This document shows, piece after piece, positions 1 through 8,430 of a stretch of DNA of 64,000 bases; within the stretch, counting starts at the first letter, position 1; the number at the start of each line of letters is the position of its first letter. Source of the DNA: Methylobacter sp015476545 (GTDB lineage: Bacteria; Pseudomonadota; Gammaproteobacteria; Methylococcales; Methylomonadaceae); assembly GCF_052162025.1 (NCBI RefSeq), contig NZ_CP197401.1, positions 868,001-932,000 of the forward strand. Reading direction: 5' to 3'. Position numbers and translations under genes: made by a program. The notes below the pieces were generated by a model that saw nothing but the letters and a program-made list of their open reading frames with translations, made no database searches and had not been told where the DNA came from.

Positions 1-1107
1 GCCGCCGCCGGTAGAGGTGTAGGAGACCTGATCGTTGATGCCGTATTTATCGATCGCCGCCAGCGTGTCGCCGCCGCCGGCAATCGAGAAGGCGCTGCTT
101 TCGGCGATGGCCGTGGCCAGGGATTTCGTGCCGTTGCCGAACTGATCAAACTCGAACACGCCGACCGGGCCGTTCCAGACAATAGTGCCGGCCGATTTCA
201 GCAGTTGCGCATAGTGTTTTGCCGTTTCGGGACCGATATCCATGATCATGTCATCGGCTTCAACGTCCTCGACTTTCTTGACCGAAGCGACGGCGGTTTC
301 GGAGAACTCCTTCGCACACACGACATCGGTCGGTACCGGAATATCAGAGCCGCTGCGCTTGGCCATCTCGATCAGTTGCTTGGCTTCATCAATCAGGTCT
401 TCTTCGTACAGCGATTTGCCGACGGGGAAGCCTGCCGCCGCAATAAAGGTATTGGCAATGCCGCCGCCGACGATCAGTTGGTCGACTTTTTCAGACAATG
501 ATTTCAGCACTGTCAGCTTGGTGGAAACTTTAGAGCCGCCGACAATCGCGACCAGGGGTTTGACCGGCGTTTCCAGCGCTTTGCCCAGTGCATCCAATTC
601 GCTGGCCAATAATGGGCCGGCGCAGGCGACAGGCGCGTATTTGGCGACGCTGTGCGTCGAAGCCTGGGCCCTGTGCGCGGTGCCGAAGGCATCCATGACA
701 AAGATATCGCAGAGCGCGGCCATTTTCTTGCCTAACTCGTCACTGTCTTTGCCTTCGCCGGCATTGAAGCGCACGTTCTCGCACAGCACGACTTCGCCTG
801 GCTTGATGTCAATGCCGCCCAGCCAGTCTTTCTCCAGCCTGACGGGTTGGTCGAGCAGTTCCGACAAGTGTTCGGCTACCGGCTTTAATGACGCCTCTTC
901 CGAATACTGGCCTTCAACCGGCCGGCCCAGATGCGATAACAATATGACGGCGGCGCCGCCTTCCAGGGCTTTTTGAATGGTTGGCAGGCTGGCTCGAATG
1001 CGGATATCGCTGGTGACTTTGCCGTTTTTCACAGGCACGTTCAGATCCTCGCGGATCAGTACGCGTTTGCCCGACAAATCCAGATCGACCATTCTTTTAA
1101 TCGACAT
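1..1107 (-). CDS. pgk: Phosphoglycerate kinase (3' end outside window)
   Basis: The product interconverts 1,3-bisphosphoglycerate and 3-phosphoglycerate with ADP/ATP in cytosolic glycolysis, gluconeogenesis and C1-carbon assimilation. The translation begins MSIKRMVDLDLSGKRVL and shows the N-domain substrate motif LIREDLNVPV, then LLSHLGRP, the hinge-region VAIVGGSKVSTK, and near the window edge GGGDTLAAIDKYG followed by the STGGG nucleotide loop. 369 codons are visible; the family is about 390 residues, so roughly 20 C-terminal residues are missing to the left. The ATG at 1107 has a good ribosome site (AGGAGA) just upstream. It is transcribed away from ubiB with about 90 bases between them. 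Identification is from strong family motifs. Confidence 0.96.
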   Translation of the reverse strand, partial: MSIKRMVDLDLSGKRVLIREDLNVPVKNGKVTSDIRIRASLPTIQKALEGGAAVILLSHLGRPVEGQYSEEASLKPVAEHLSELLDQPVRLEKDWLGGIDIKPGEVVLCENVRFNAGEGKDSDELGKKMAALCDIFVMDAFGTAHRAQASTHSVAKYAPVACAGPLLASELDALGKALETPVKPLVAIVGGSKVSTKLTVLKSLSEKVDQLIVGGGIANTFIAAAGFPVGKSLYEEDLIDEAKQLIEMAKRSGSDIPVPTDVVCAKEFSETAVASVKKVEDVEADDMIMDIGPETAKHYAQLLKSAGTIVWNGPVGVFEFDQFGNGTKSLATAIAESSAFSIAGGGDTLAAIDKYGINDQVSYTSTGGG

Positions 1108-1195
1108 AGTAGACTCTCCTGTTTATGTTATTTATTGGTATTTTTTTGACAATTATTTCAGACAAAATCCGATTATGATCTGGCCTTGCGCTGAT

Positions 1196-2746
1196 TTATT
1201 GAAATAAAACCGCCACGCTGATCATGACGGCGCTGGCCAGGATGGCCCATACCGTCCGGCGGTGATTGCTTTCCATTTGCTGGCGCAGCAGGGCGAGTTC
1301 GCGATTATGCGCTTCGGCATTGGGCCTTGCATGCGCGGCATTGTCCAGGGCTTTATAAATCAGCGAAGGGACTTCCGGAAACTGCTCGGCCAGTTCCGGG
1401 AACTGTTTGATGATCCTGTCGATTTTGGCTTTAGGGCTCATGCGTTCATGAAACCATTTTTCCAGGAACGGCTTGGCCGTTTGCCACAAGTCCAGATCGG
1501 GATAAAGCTGGCGCCCGAGTCCTTCGATATTGAGCAGGGTTTTCTGCAGCAAGACCAGTTGCGGCTGCACGTGCATGTCAAAGCGCCGCGCGGTCTGGAA
1601 CAGACGCAGCAGCAATTGCCCGAAGGAAATGTCCTTAAGCGGCTTTTCGAAGATCGGCTCGCACACACTGCGTATAGCCGATTCGAATTCTTCTATGCGC
1701 GTCGAGCCGGGCACCCAGCCGGATTCGACATGCATTTGCGCGACCCGGCGGTAATCGCGATTGAAGAAGGCCAGGAAGTTCTCGGCCAAATAGCGCTGGT
1801 CGGACAAGGATAATGAACCGACGATGCCGAAGTCGACAGCGATGTATTTGGCTGGCAGGTCGACGAAGATATTGCCGGGATGCATATCGGCATGAAAAAA
1901 GTTGTCGCGGAACACCTGGGTGAAAAAGATTTCCACGCCGCGTTCGGCCAACAATTTGAAATCGGCGCCGCCTTCCCGCAGCGCCGCGATTTCGCCGACC
2001 GGAATGCCCTGAATGCGCTCCATGACCATGACTTTCTGGCGCGTCAGCGGCCAGTGGACCTCCGGGATGTATATAATGTCCGAACCCTCGAAATTGCGGC
2101 GCAATTTAGTGGCGTTGGCGGCTTCACGGATCAGGTCAAGTTCGTCCAGCGTTGTTTTTTCAAACTCGGCAACGACTTCCAGCGCGCGTAACCGCCTTGC
2201 GTCAGGCCAGAATCTTTCGGCGAAGCGGGCCAACTCATAAAGCAAGCCTACGTCTGAGTGGATGCGTGCTTCAATATCAGGGCGCAACACCTTAACGACG
2301 ACCTGTTCACCGCCGTGTAACACGGCCGTATGAACCTGCGCGACCGAGGCTGAAGCCAGAGGTTCCGGATTGAACTCGGCAAAGGCATCGGAGACGGACA
2401 TGCCGAGTTCCTGTTCAATAATGCCGCGAGCGACTTCGCTCGGAAACGGCGGAACTCTATCCTGCAACTTGACCAGTTCATCGGCAATGTCGTCGGGGAG
2501 CAGGTCTTTCCGGGTTGATAGCGCCTGGCCGAATTTGACGTAAATAGGCCCCAGATCTTCCAAGGCGCGGCGAATGCGCACGCCTCGCGGAGCGGTTTGT
2601 CTCTTGAGCCAGTAGTTGGGCGAGAAAACGGCCAGGAAACGAACGGGGCGGAATAAATGGGTTTTTAAAACGATCTCGTCCAGGCCGTGAAAGACCAGGA
2701 CCCAGTTAATATGGATCAGGCGCAATAATATTTTAGGGCGGATCAC
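1196..2746 (-). CDS. ubiB: UbiB, ABC1/ADCK-family atypical kinase of ubiquinone biosynthesis
   Basis: UbiB supports coenzyme Q synthesis at the inner membrane, probably as an ATPase that makes polyprenyl intermediates accessible to the Ubi enzymes. The sequence has the family KxGQ motif (YVKFGQALSTRKDLLPDDIADEL), ELDLIREAAN, the kinase-like FHADMHPGNIF and the AVDFGIVG metal-binding motif, then a C-terminal hydrophobic segment. I prefer the GTG at 2746 (516 residues) to the first possible start at 2791: the extra 15 residues are encoded by a perfect hairpin repeat (2768-2791) and lack family similarity, while VIRPKILLRLIHINWVL matches the usual N-terminus. It is the last gene of the ubiE-ubiJ-ubiB cluster. 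Confidence 0.95.
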   Translation of the reverse strand: MIRPKILLRLIHINWVLVFHGLDEIVLKTHLFRPVRFLAVFSPNYWLKRQTAPRGVRIRRALEDLGPIYVKFGQALSTRKDLLPDDIADELVKLQDRVPPFPSEVARGIIEQELGMSVSDAFAEFNPEPLASASVAQVHTAVLHGGEQVVVKVLRPDIEARIHSDVGLLYELARFAERFWPDARRLRALEVVAEFEKTTLDELDLIREAANATKLRRNFEGSDIIYIPEVHWPLTRQKVMVMERIQGIPVGEIAALREGGADFKLLAERGVEIFFTQVFRDNFFHADMHPGNIFVDLPAKYIAVDFGIVGSLSLSDQRYLAENFLAFFNRDYRRVAQMHVESGWVPGSTRIEEFESAIRSVCEPIFEKPLKDISFGQLLLRLFQTARRFDMHVQPQLVLLQKTLLNIEGLGRQLYPDLDLWQTAKPFLEKWFHERMSPKAKIDRIIKQFPELAEQFPEVPSLIYKALDNAAHARPNAEAHNRELALLRQQMESNHRRTVWAILASAVMISVAVLFQ

Positions 2747-2767
2747 GTATTTACCTTTGGTTGTAGA

Positions 2768-2791
2768 GTGGGCACGGCTTTTCGTGCCCAC
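2768..2791. repeat. Perfect 9-bp stem-loop upstream of ubiB
   Basis: GTGGGCACG (2768-2776) and CGTGCCCAC (2783-2791) form a perfect inverted repeat with a 6-base loop. It lies between ubiJ and the preferred ubiB start. It could be an interspersed palindromic repeat or an intra-operon attenuating or processing hairpin. No T-run follows on the transcribed minus strand, so it is not a classical terminator. Confidence 0.6.
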
Positions 2792-2822
2792 CGGAGAGGG
2801 TATCAGTAGCGCAAGACCGGAC

Positions 2823-3449
2823 TTATTTCTGCCTTAAATTCTCTAACGCATGGCCCAGACGTTCAACTCGGCTTGACAGGCGATCAAAATCGTCGCGCAG
2901 TTCATCAACCCGGCGATAAAAAATATCCATTTCCGGGGCGGCCGGCAGATCGCGCGTTTCTTCCTGCAGAAATTCCGCCGCATTTAGCCGGAAAGTTTCA
3001 ATGGAATCTTTTCCCCAGCGCTGACCGGTGCGGAAAAGCCGGCCGATCTGATGCGCGATAATGTCGCCGGTGTAGTGCGACAGTTTTTCTTCCAGATCGA
3101 TGTCCAGCTTATCGAACAGTTCCTGAAATTTGCGGCCGGTATGCATGTCGCCTTCAATTTTCACTTCACCGGAGAAAATGGAGCGCATCGGTTTTGAGCT
3201 GAGCCCCATCAGGCCCAGCGTCCAGATCGAGCCGGTGAGGCGGGTGTCGGGTTCGCCGATGAAGTGATCCAGGCACTGGATGGATTCCGTCGTCGGGCAC
3301 AGGTAAACGGATTCATTGAACGGCAGGATCGTAACGGCGATGACCTTGCCGGCCAACGGCTCTAAAAAAAAGTGGCTATCCGGATCCAGTGAGAGGTACT
3401 GGTTGAGCGCGGTTTCCAGTACGCCGGCTAGCAACGGTTTGATCGCCAT
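2823..3449 (-). CDS. ubiJ: UbiJ, SCP2-domain accessory factor of ubiquinone biosynthesis
   Basis: UbiJ is a lipid-binding accessory protein of the soluble Ubi complex that carries hydrophobic ubiquinone precursors. The 208-residue product begins MAIKPLLAGVLETALNQYLSLD, has an SCP2-like central region (about residues 15-115) with the typical segment FSGEVKIEGDM, and ends in a heptad-rich C-terminal helix (about residues 170-205) that looks like a coiled coil. Its start follows the ubiE stop with one base between, so translation is probably coupled. Position between ubiE and ubiB matches the conserved order in gammaproteobacteria. Confidence 0.93.
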   Translation of the reverse strand: MAIKPLLAGVLETALNQYLSLDPDSHFFLEPLAGKVIAVTILPFNESVYLCPTTESIQCLDHFIGEPDTRLTGSIWTLGLMGLSSKPMRSIFSGEVKIEGDMHTGRKFQELFDKLDIDLEEKLSHYTGDIIAHQIGRLFRTGQRWGKDSIETFRLNAAEFLQEETRDLPAAPEMDIFYRRVDELRDDFDRLSSRVERLGHALENLRQK

Positions 3450-3450
3450 G

Positions 3451-4206
3451 CTAGATTTTATAACCTCTGTGTATGGCTACGATGCCTTGCGTCATGTTGA
3501 AATATTCGCAACGCTCAAAGCCGGCATTTTCCATCATTTTTTTCAGTTCATCCTGTCTCGGATGCATGCGGATGGATTCGGCCAGGTAGCGGTAACTGTC
3601 TTCATCCTTGGCTACGACTTTGCCGATTTTGGGCAGCAGATTGAATGAATAAAAATCGTAGACTTTCTCAGTCACCTTGTCGGTCGGGTGCGAGAATTCC
3701 AGCACGATGACGCGGCCGCCGGGTTTCAGCACTCTGTACATGGAGCGCAAGGCGGCATCCTTGTCGGTCACGTTGCGCAGGCCGAAGCCTATGCAGACGC
3801 AGTCGAAGGTATTGTCTTCAAAAGGCAGGCATTCGGCATTGACCTGCGCATAGCGGATATTGCCGACCAGCCCTTTGTCGATAAGGCGGTTGCGGCCCGT
3901 GCGCAGCATTTCGGAGTTGATGTCGGCCAGCACTATCTGGCCGTCCTTGCCGACGCGTTTTTCGAACAATATGGTCAAATCGCCGGTGCCTCCGGCCAGA
4001 TCGAGCACGCGCTCGCCTTTGCGCACATTGCTCAGTTGCACGGCAATGCGCTTCCAGATGCGGTGAATGCCCATCGACATCAGATCGTTCATGATATCGT
4101 ATTGTCCCGCCACGGAATCAAACACGCCGCGGACCAGTTTGACTTTATCCTCTTTGGCTACCTGTTTAAAACCGAAATGGGTGGTGTTGTCGTTTGTCAT
4201 TGTCAT
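3451..4206 (-). CDS. ubiE: UbiE, demethylmenaquinone/2-methoxy-6-polyprenyl-1,4-benzoquinol C-methyltransferase
   Basis: UbiE transfers a methyl group from S-adenosylmethionine to the quinone ring in ubiquinone (and menaquinone) synthesis. The 251-residue sequence carries the family signature near the start (VRGVFDSVAGQYDIMNDLMS), the SAM motif I VLDLAGGTGDLT, motif NAECLPFEDNTFD and GFGLRNVTD, and the C-terminal GIVAIHRGYKI. Two starts are possible (4206 and 4200, two codons apart); no strong ribosome site decides between them. It heads the compact ubiE-ubiJ-ubiB run, downstream of the DUF971 gene with a 12-base gap. Confidence 0.97.
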   Translation of the reverse strand: MTMTNDNTTHFGFKQVAKEDKVKLVRGVFDSVAGQYDIMNDLMSMGIHRIWKRIAVQLSNVRKGERVLDLAGGTGDLTILFEKRVGKDGQIVLADINSEMLRTGRNRLIDKGLVGNIRYAQVNAECLPFEDNTFDCVCIGFGLRNVTDKDAALRSMYRVLKPGGRVIVLEFSHPTDKVTEKVYDFYSFNLLPKIGKVVAKDEDSYRYLAESIRMHPRQDELKKMMENAGFERCEYFNMTQGIVAIHRGYKI

Positions 4207-4218
4207 GCTTGGTATTTT

Positions 4219-4608
4219 TTAATGTTCTGTCGATGCTTTGCGTTGATAGCCCGCCGTTTCCAGTCGATGGAGATAATCGGCCCATAAGATCGGATATTCG
4301 GCGCCTAATGTGTACAGTAAATCCCACGTGTAAATGCCGCTGCTATGGCCGTCGCTGAATTTCGGGGCGATGCCATAGTTGCCCACTGGTTTGATCTCTT
4401 CAATCGTGACGTCTTCCTTGCCGACCTGTAGCACTTCCTGTCCGGGCGCATGACCGACCGCTTCAGCCGATTGCGTATAGACGCGCAGGTATTCATACGG
4501 CAGCTTGAAAACGCTGCCGTCGTCAAAACTGATCTCAAGCAGGCGGGACACCTGATGCAGCTTGATTTCAATGGGTAGGGTATGACAGGGTTGTACAGTC
4601 AGGCGCAT
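4219..4608 (-). CDS. DUF971 (gamma-butyrobetaine hydroxylase-like N-terminal domain) protein
   Basis: This is a 129-residue stand-alone DUF971 protein. The family fold is the zinc-associated N-terminal domain of gamma-butyrobetaine hydroxylase; stand-alone bacterial members have been linked to iron-sulfur or MRP/ApbC-type functions, but the role here is not established. Visible family features are LLEISFDDGSVFKLPYEYLRV, the segment PVGNYGIAPKFSDGHSSGIYTWDLL and the C-terminal YLHRLE. The gene starts three bases after the hslU stop and sits between hslU and ubiE, the same place as in Pseudomonas. It is probably in the hslVU operon. Confidence 0.88.
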   Translation of the reverse strand: MRLTVQPCHTLPIEIKLHQVSRLLEISFDDGSVFKLPYEYLRVYTQSAEAVGHAPGQEVLQVGKEDVTIEEIKPVGNYGIAPKFSDGHSSGIYTWDLLYTLGAEYPILWADYLHRLETAGYQRKASTEH

Positions 4609-4611
4609 GAT

Positions 4612-5937
4612 TTACAAAATATAACGGCTCAGATCTTCATCTTGCACGAATTCGGACAGATGCCCATCAACATAAGCGGCATCAATAATGATGTTTTTAT
4701 CGATCAGGTCAGGCGCGCTATAGGAAATATCTTCCAGCAATCGTTCCAGTATCGTGTGCAGACGTCTGGCGCCGATATTTTCCGTTTTTTCATTGACCTG
4801 GAAGCCCAGTTCGGCAATCCGCTGGATACCATTAGGGGCGAATGCTACCGAGACGCCTTCTGTTGCCAGCAAGGCTTGATATTGTTCGGTCAATGAAGCA
4901 TTCGGTTCGGTCAGAATGCGTACGAAATCATCGGCCGTCAGCGCATCGAGTTCAACGCGAATAGGAAAACGGCCCTGCAGTTCGGGAATCAGGTCCGAAG
5001 GTTTGGTCAAATGGAAAGCGCCAGACGCAATAAACAGCACATGATCGGTTTTGATGGTGCCGTATTTGGTGCTGACAGTGCTGCCTTCAACCAGCGGCAA
5101 CAGATCGCGCTGCACGCCTTCGCGGGAGACTTCGCCGCCGCTGCCGCCGAGTTCGGAGCGCTTGCAGATCTTGTCGATTTCATCGAGAAAGACGATGCCG
5201 TTTTGTTCCACCGCTTCCACGGCGCGTGCTTTAATGTCTTCTTCATTGATCAGCTTGGCTGCCTCTTCTTCCTGAAGCACTTTCAAGGCTTTGCTGATTT
5301 TCATCTTGCGCGATTTTTTTTTGCCCGTGCTCAGATTTTGAAACATGCCTTGCAGCTGGTTGGTCATTTCTTCCATGCCGGGAGGCGCCATGATCTCGAC
5401 GCCTAAAGGGGCGACATGTACGTCGATTTCTATTTCCTTGTCGTCCAGATCGCCTTCACGCAGCTTCTTGCGCATTTTCTGGCGGGTCGATTCCTCGGTG
5501 TCGGACAGCATGCCGCTGCCGGCCCGTGGCAACAGGATATCCAGAATTTTTTCCTCGGCAGCGTCGTAAGCGCGGTTCTGGACCTTTTCCATTTCCGCCA
5601 TGCGCGTCATTTTGACGGCCGTATCGGCCAGATCGCGGATAATCGATTCGACATCGCGGCCGACGTAGCCGACTTCAGTAAATTTAGTGGCTTCTATCTT
5701 GATGAAAGGCGCATTAGCCAGACGTGCAAGGCGACGGGCGATTTCGGTTTTGCCGACACCGGTAGGGCCGATCATCAGGATGTTTTTCGGGGTAATTTCT
5801 TCGCGTAAGGCGGCATCGACCTGCTGGCGGCGCCAGCGATTGCGCAACGCAATAGCGACGGAGCGTTTGGCGCTGGCCTGGCCGATAATGTGCTTGTCCA
5901 GCTCGCTTACAATTTCTTTAGGGGTCATCTGAGTCAT
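4612..5937 (-). CDS. hslU: HslU, ATPase subunit of the HslVU protease
   Basis: HslU is the AAA+ unfoldase that feeds proteins to the HslV peptidase. The 441-residue sequence is full length. It begins MTQMTPKEIVSELDKHIIGQ, has Walker A GPTGVGKTE, the pore motif region GYVGRDVESIIRDL, an intermediate I-domain rich in charged residues (about 135-215), Walker B VFLDEIDKI, and the C-terminal ARRLHTILERLLED sensor-2 helix, ending in the conserved LSRYIL tail that docks into HslV. The stop of hslV is four bases upstream, so the two are co-transcribed. Confidence 0.98.
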   Translation of the reverse strand: MTQMTPKEIVSELDKHIIGQASAKRSVAIALRNRWRRQQVDAALREEITPKNILMIGPTGVGKTEIARRLARLANAPFIKIEATKFTEVGYVGRDVESIIRDLADTAVKMTRMAEMEKVQNRAYDAAEEKILDILLPRAGSGMLSDTEESTRQKMRKKLREGDLDDKEIEIDVHVAPLGVEIMAPPGMEEMTNQLQGMFQNLSTGKKKSRKMKISKALKVLQEEEAAKLINEEDIKARAVEAVEQNGIVFLDEIDKICKRSELGGSGGEVSREGVQRDLLPLVEGSTVSTKYGTIKTDHVLFIASGAFHLTKPSDLIPELQGRFPIRVELDALTADDFVRILTEPNASLTEQYQALLATEGVSVAFAPNGIQRIAELGFQVNEKTENIGARRLHTILERLLEDISYSAPDLIDKNIIIDAAYVDGHLSEFVQDEDLSRYIL

Positions 5938-5941
5938 TCGT

Positions 5942-6490
5942 TTACTCGTTAGGATCTGCGTCCAGTTCTTCTATGGTCAAATTGTGATTGGTATAGATAC
6001 AGATATCGCCGGCTATTTTTAATGATTTTTCGACGATTTCGCGGGCGCTTAAATCGGTATTTTCCAACAAGGCGCGTGCGGCCGCCTGCGCAAAAGCGCC
6101 GCCGGAACCAATGGCCATCAAGTCATGTTCAGGCTCAATGACATCGCCGGTACCGGAAAGAATCAGGGAGGTTTTGGCGTCGGCAATCGTCAGCAGGGCC
6201 TCCAGCTTGCGCAGGGCGCGGTCTGTTCGCCAGTCTTTGGCCATTTCTACGGCGGCGCGCGTCAGGTTGCCGCGGTGTTTTTCCAGCTTGCCTTCGAAAT
6301 GTTCGAACAAGGTGAAGGCATCGGCCGTAGCGCCGGCAAAACCGGCAATAACCTTGTCATGGTATAGGCGGCGCACTTTGCGGGCGTTGCCCTTCATGAC
6401 CGTATTGCCCAAAGTGACTTGGCCATCGCCGCCAATCACCACTTTGCCGTCGCGGCGAACAGAAAGAATGGTTGTACCTCTAAAACTCAC
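5942..6490 (-). CDS. hslV: HslV, peptidase subunit of the HslVU protease
   Basis: HslV is the proteasome-like threonine peptidase of the HslVU complex. The product has the expected TTILSVRRDGKVVIGGDGQ segment, NTVMKGNARKVRRL, and AKDWRTDRALRKLEALL. The only in-frame start is a GTG at 6490, which puts five residues (MSFRG) before the catalytic threonine; in the E. coli protein the threonine directly follows the initiator methionine. The short leader must therefore be removed to expose the active Thr, as in several other beta- and gammaproteobacterial HslV proteins. A weak purine stretch (GGGAT) precedes the start. First gene of the minus-strand hslV-hslU-DUF971-ubi block. Confidence 0.96.
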   Translation of the reverse strand: MSFRGTTILSVRRDGKVVIGGDGQVTLGNTVMKGNARKVRRLYHDKVIAGFAGATADAFTLFEHFEGKLEKHRGNLTRAAVEMAKDWRTDRALRKLEALLTIADAKTSLILSGTGDVIEPEHDLMAIGSGGAFAQAAARALLENTDLSAREIVEKSLKIAGDICIYTNHNLTIEELDADPNE

Positions 6491-6764
6491 TTTAAAATCC
6501 CAAAGTTACGAATATGATTACGCCAATTCTACATGGTCTGGATTTAAATGTGGTAGAAAATAAAACAATTAACTATCGAACGACAGCTTTATAACTGATG
6601 TTACGCCGTTGTAGGGTCGAATTCATTCGCACCTACACGGCATCGCAGTAGAACAGAACAGCGATCGATTCGTGCGGAACATCAATTCTTAAGATTTCTG
6701 CGTTAATTGGAAGTTCAGCAAAATAGGCTATGCTGAATGCATTTTTTAACAAAAAGGGCACTTT
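6491..6764. other. Intergenic region between divergent hslV and DUF4126 genes
   Basis: This 274-base A+T-rich gap must hold promoters for both divergent genes, but I see no clear sigma-70 pair I would defend. It contains a small palindrome around 6613-6638 (GTAGG...CCTAC ends flanking a shared 15-mer CGAATTCATTCGCAC) that recurs once more at 31173-31187. No open reading frame with a ribosome site was found. Confidence 0.5.
6618..6632. repeat. Interspersed repeat core, copy 1
   Basis: The 15-mer CGAATTCATTCGCAC is found here and exactly at 31173-31187. In both places it lies in short noncoding sequence next to CCTAC/GTAGG or GCAGG-type ends and is nearly palindromic. It may be part of a genome-wide repeat family. 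Confidence 0.5.
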
Positions 6765-7403
6765 ATGGAAGCGCTGGATCAAATTTCAACGACGCTGGCA
6801 TTAACAATGGGACTGGCCTGGGCCAGCGGCATTAACCTTTACGCGACGCTGTTCATGCTGGGGTATCTTGCCAACACCGGCAATCTGAATTTGCCGCCGG
6901 ATTTACAAGTGGTCGCAAACCCGATGGTGATGGGGGCGGCCGGGGTCATGTATTGCATTGAGTTTTTCGCCGATAAAATACCTGGTGTGGATACAGGCTG
7001 GGATACGCTGCATACGTTTATCCGCATTCCTGCCGGCGCAATGCTGGCGGCCGGCGCTGTCGGCGATCTGAATCCTGCGGTTGAATTGGCGGCGGCAATA
7101 ATGGGCGGCGGTCTGGCCGCCGGCACGCATGCAACCAAGGCCGGCACGCGTGTACTGATCAATACTTCGCCGGAGCCCTTCAGCAACTGGCTCGCATCCG
7201 TTGGCGAAGATATTGCCGTTATTGGCGGGGTTTGGGCCTCTGTCAATCATCCGGTGCTGTTTTTGATAGCATTGGTATTGTTTGTCCTGCTGATGATCTG
7301 GCTGTTGCCGCGGATATGGGCGGGCATAAAAAAAGTATTTCGCTTTATTATCAAATTGTTCCGAAAGGAAGAAAGCCCGCTGAACGCAAATTCGTCGGAA
7401 TGA
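6765..7403 (+). CDS. DUF4126 membrane protein
   Basis: The 212-residue product belongs to the DUF4126 family of small integral membrane proteins; the function is unknown. It begins MEALDQISTTLALTMGLAWASGINLYATLFMLGYL, a typical family N-terminus, and has several hydrophobic segments: about residues 10-35, 50-70, a Gly/Ala-rich pair around 85-125 (GAMLAAGAVGD and AAIMGGGLAAGTHATKAGTR), and 160-185. The C-terminus is basic then polar and probably cytoplasmic. ATG 6765 is preceded by AAGGG at good spacing. It stands alone, divergent from hslV, with the tRNA-Phe genes 60 bases downstream on their own promoter. Confidence 0.85.
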   Translation: MEALDQISTTLALTMGLAWASGINLYATLFMLGYLANTGNLNLPPDLQVVANPMVMGAAGVMYCIEFFADKIPGVDTGWDTLHTFIRIPAGAMLAAGAVGDLNPAVELAAAIMGGGLAAGTHATKAGTRVLINTSPEPFSNWLASVGEDIAVIGGVWASVNHPVLFLIALVLFVLLMIWLLPRIWAGIKKVFRFIIKLFRKEESPLNANSSE

Positions 7404-7416
7404 AATCATTTTTTTA

Positions 7417-7445
7417 TTGACGGGTCTAAGATAATCGGGTTTAAT
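7417..7445 (+). promoter_or_regulatory. Sigma-70-type promoter for tRNA-Phe
   Basis: TTGACG (7417-7422) and TTTAAT (7440-7445) are separated by 17 bases. The expected start of transcription is about 15 bases before the first tRNA-Phe gene. The pair lies after the DUF4126 stop codon. Confidence 0.65.
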
Positions 7446-7465
7446 AGCGCTCTTTTTGTAGTGCC

Positions 7466-7541
<76 letters not shown>

Positions 7542-7582
7542 TTACAAAAAATCAACAAGAAAAACAGCATCACCTCAAGAAA

Positions 7583-7658
<76 letters not shown>

Positions 7659-7666
7659 TGAATTCC

Positions 7667-7695
7667 AAAGGCTCCGATTTATCGGGGCCTTTTTT
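7667..7695 (+). terminator. Rho-independent terminator of the tRNA-Phe pair
   Basis: AAAGGCTCCGA (7667-7677) pairs with TCGGGGCCTTT across a TTTA loop, with one G-T wobble, and is followed by a T-run to 7695. It lies just after the second tRNA-Phe. Confidence 0.9.
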
Positions 7696-7914
7696 GTTTT
7701 GGCCTGCTCGTCAGCAGGACTCCTCCATAACAAACTCGCAGCCCGCATTAAAAAAGTCCCGATAAAACCAACCCACATTTTCAATGTGTTTCTACAATGA
7801 AAATGTGTTCAGCTAGTGTTAAGAAACAAATTCTAGAATTGCACTAAAATAATTAAAAAAGCTTAACGGTATCTTCCGACTAGGTTTTACTGAATCACAA
7901 TAAAGAGGGATACA

Positions 7915-8298
7915 ATGAAAAAATTATTCATCCTGACGCAATTGACTTTGGTAATGGCTGGATATTCTTCTTTCGCATCTGCTGATGGTCATCACCATCA
8001 TCACCATGGGCATCACCATCATGGCTGGGATTATCATCCGCATGCAGAGGTTTATCATTATTACCCCCAGCGCGAAATTGTTCATCATTACTATGCGCAG
8101 CCTGAGGTTCATCATTACTATCCTCAACCGCCGGTTAATTACTATCCGGCACCTTATCCTGCCTATGATCAGCGTACCGGGGCAGGGCTGGTCGGCGGCG
8201 TCTTAGGCAGCGCTTTGGGCTATGAGATCGGCCAAGGCGATCCGGTTGCAGCCGGTTTAGGCGCAGCCGCTGGCTCTTACATCGGCAATCGGCATTAA
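7915..8298 (+). CDS. Secreted His-rich protein with glycine-zipper C-terminus
   Basis: The 127-residue product has an N-terminal signal peptide (MKKLFILTQLTLVMAGYSSFASA) with a likely cleavage after ASA. Right behind it is a natural run of six and then four histidines, followed by repeated HHYY/HYYPQ units; 18 of the residues are His and many are Tyr and Pro. The C-terminal 40 residues (TGAGLVGGVLGSALGYEIG...GLGAAAGSYIG) form a glycine-zipper segment of the kind found in outer-membrane-associated lipoproteins. The composition suggests periplasmic or outer-membrane binding of Cu, Ni or Zn; this is inference. A GAGGG ribosome site precedes ATG 7915. It lies about 640 bases upstream of a multicopper oxidase. 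Confidence 0.8.
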   Translation: MKKLFILTQLTLVMAGYSSFASADGHHHHHHGHHHHGWDYHPHAEVYHYYPQREIVHHYYAQPEVHHYYPQPPVNYYPAPYPAYDQRTGAGLVGGVLGSALGYEIGQGDPVAAGLGAAAGSYIGNRH

Positions 8299-8322
8299 TT
8301 TGACGAGATCGTGATAAAAAAG

Positions 8323-8352
8323 GCTCCCGGTGCTTACACCGGGAGCTTCTTC
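8323..8352 (+). terminator. Terminator after the His-rich gene
   Basis: GCTCCCGGTG (8323-8332) pairs perfectly with CACCGGGAGC (8337-8346) across a CTTA loop; TTCTTC follows on the plus strand and an A-rich stretch precedes it, so it could also terminate the convergent small gene at 8431-8574. Confidence 0.8.
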
Positions 8353-8430
8353 AAACAAAATGACGGGATAAAGTCATTGTTTTGCTGTTTCGCATCGAAA
8401 TAAAACTTAGCCAGCTGTGCAGCTGCAGCA

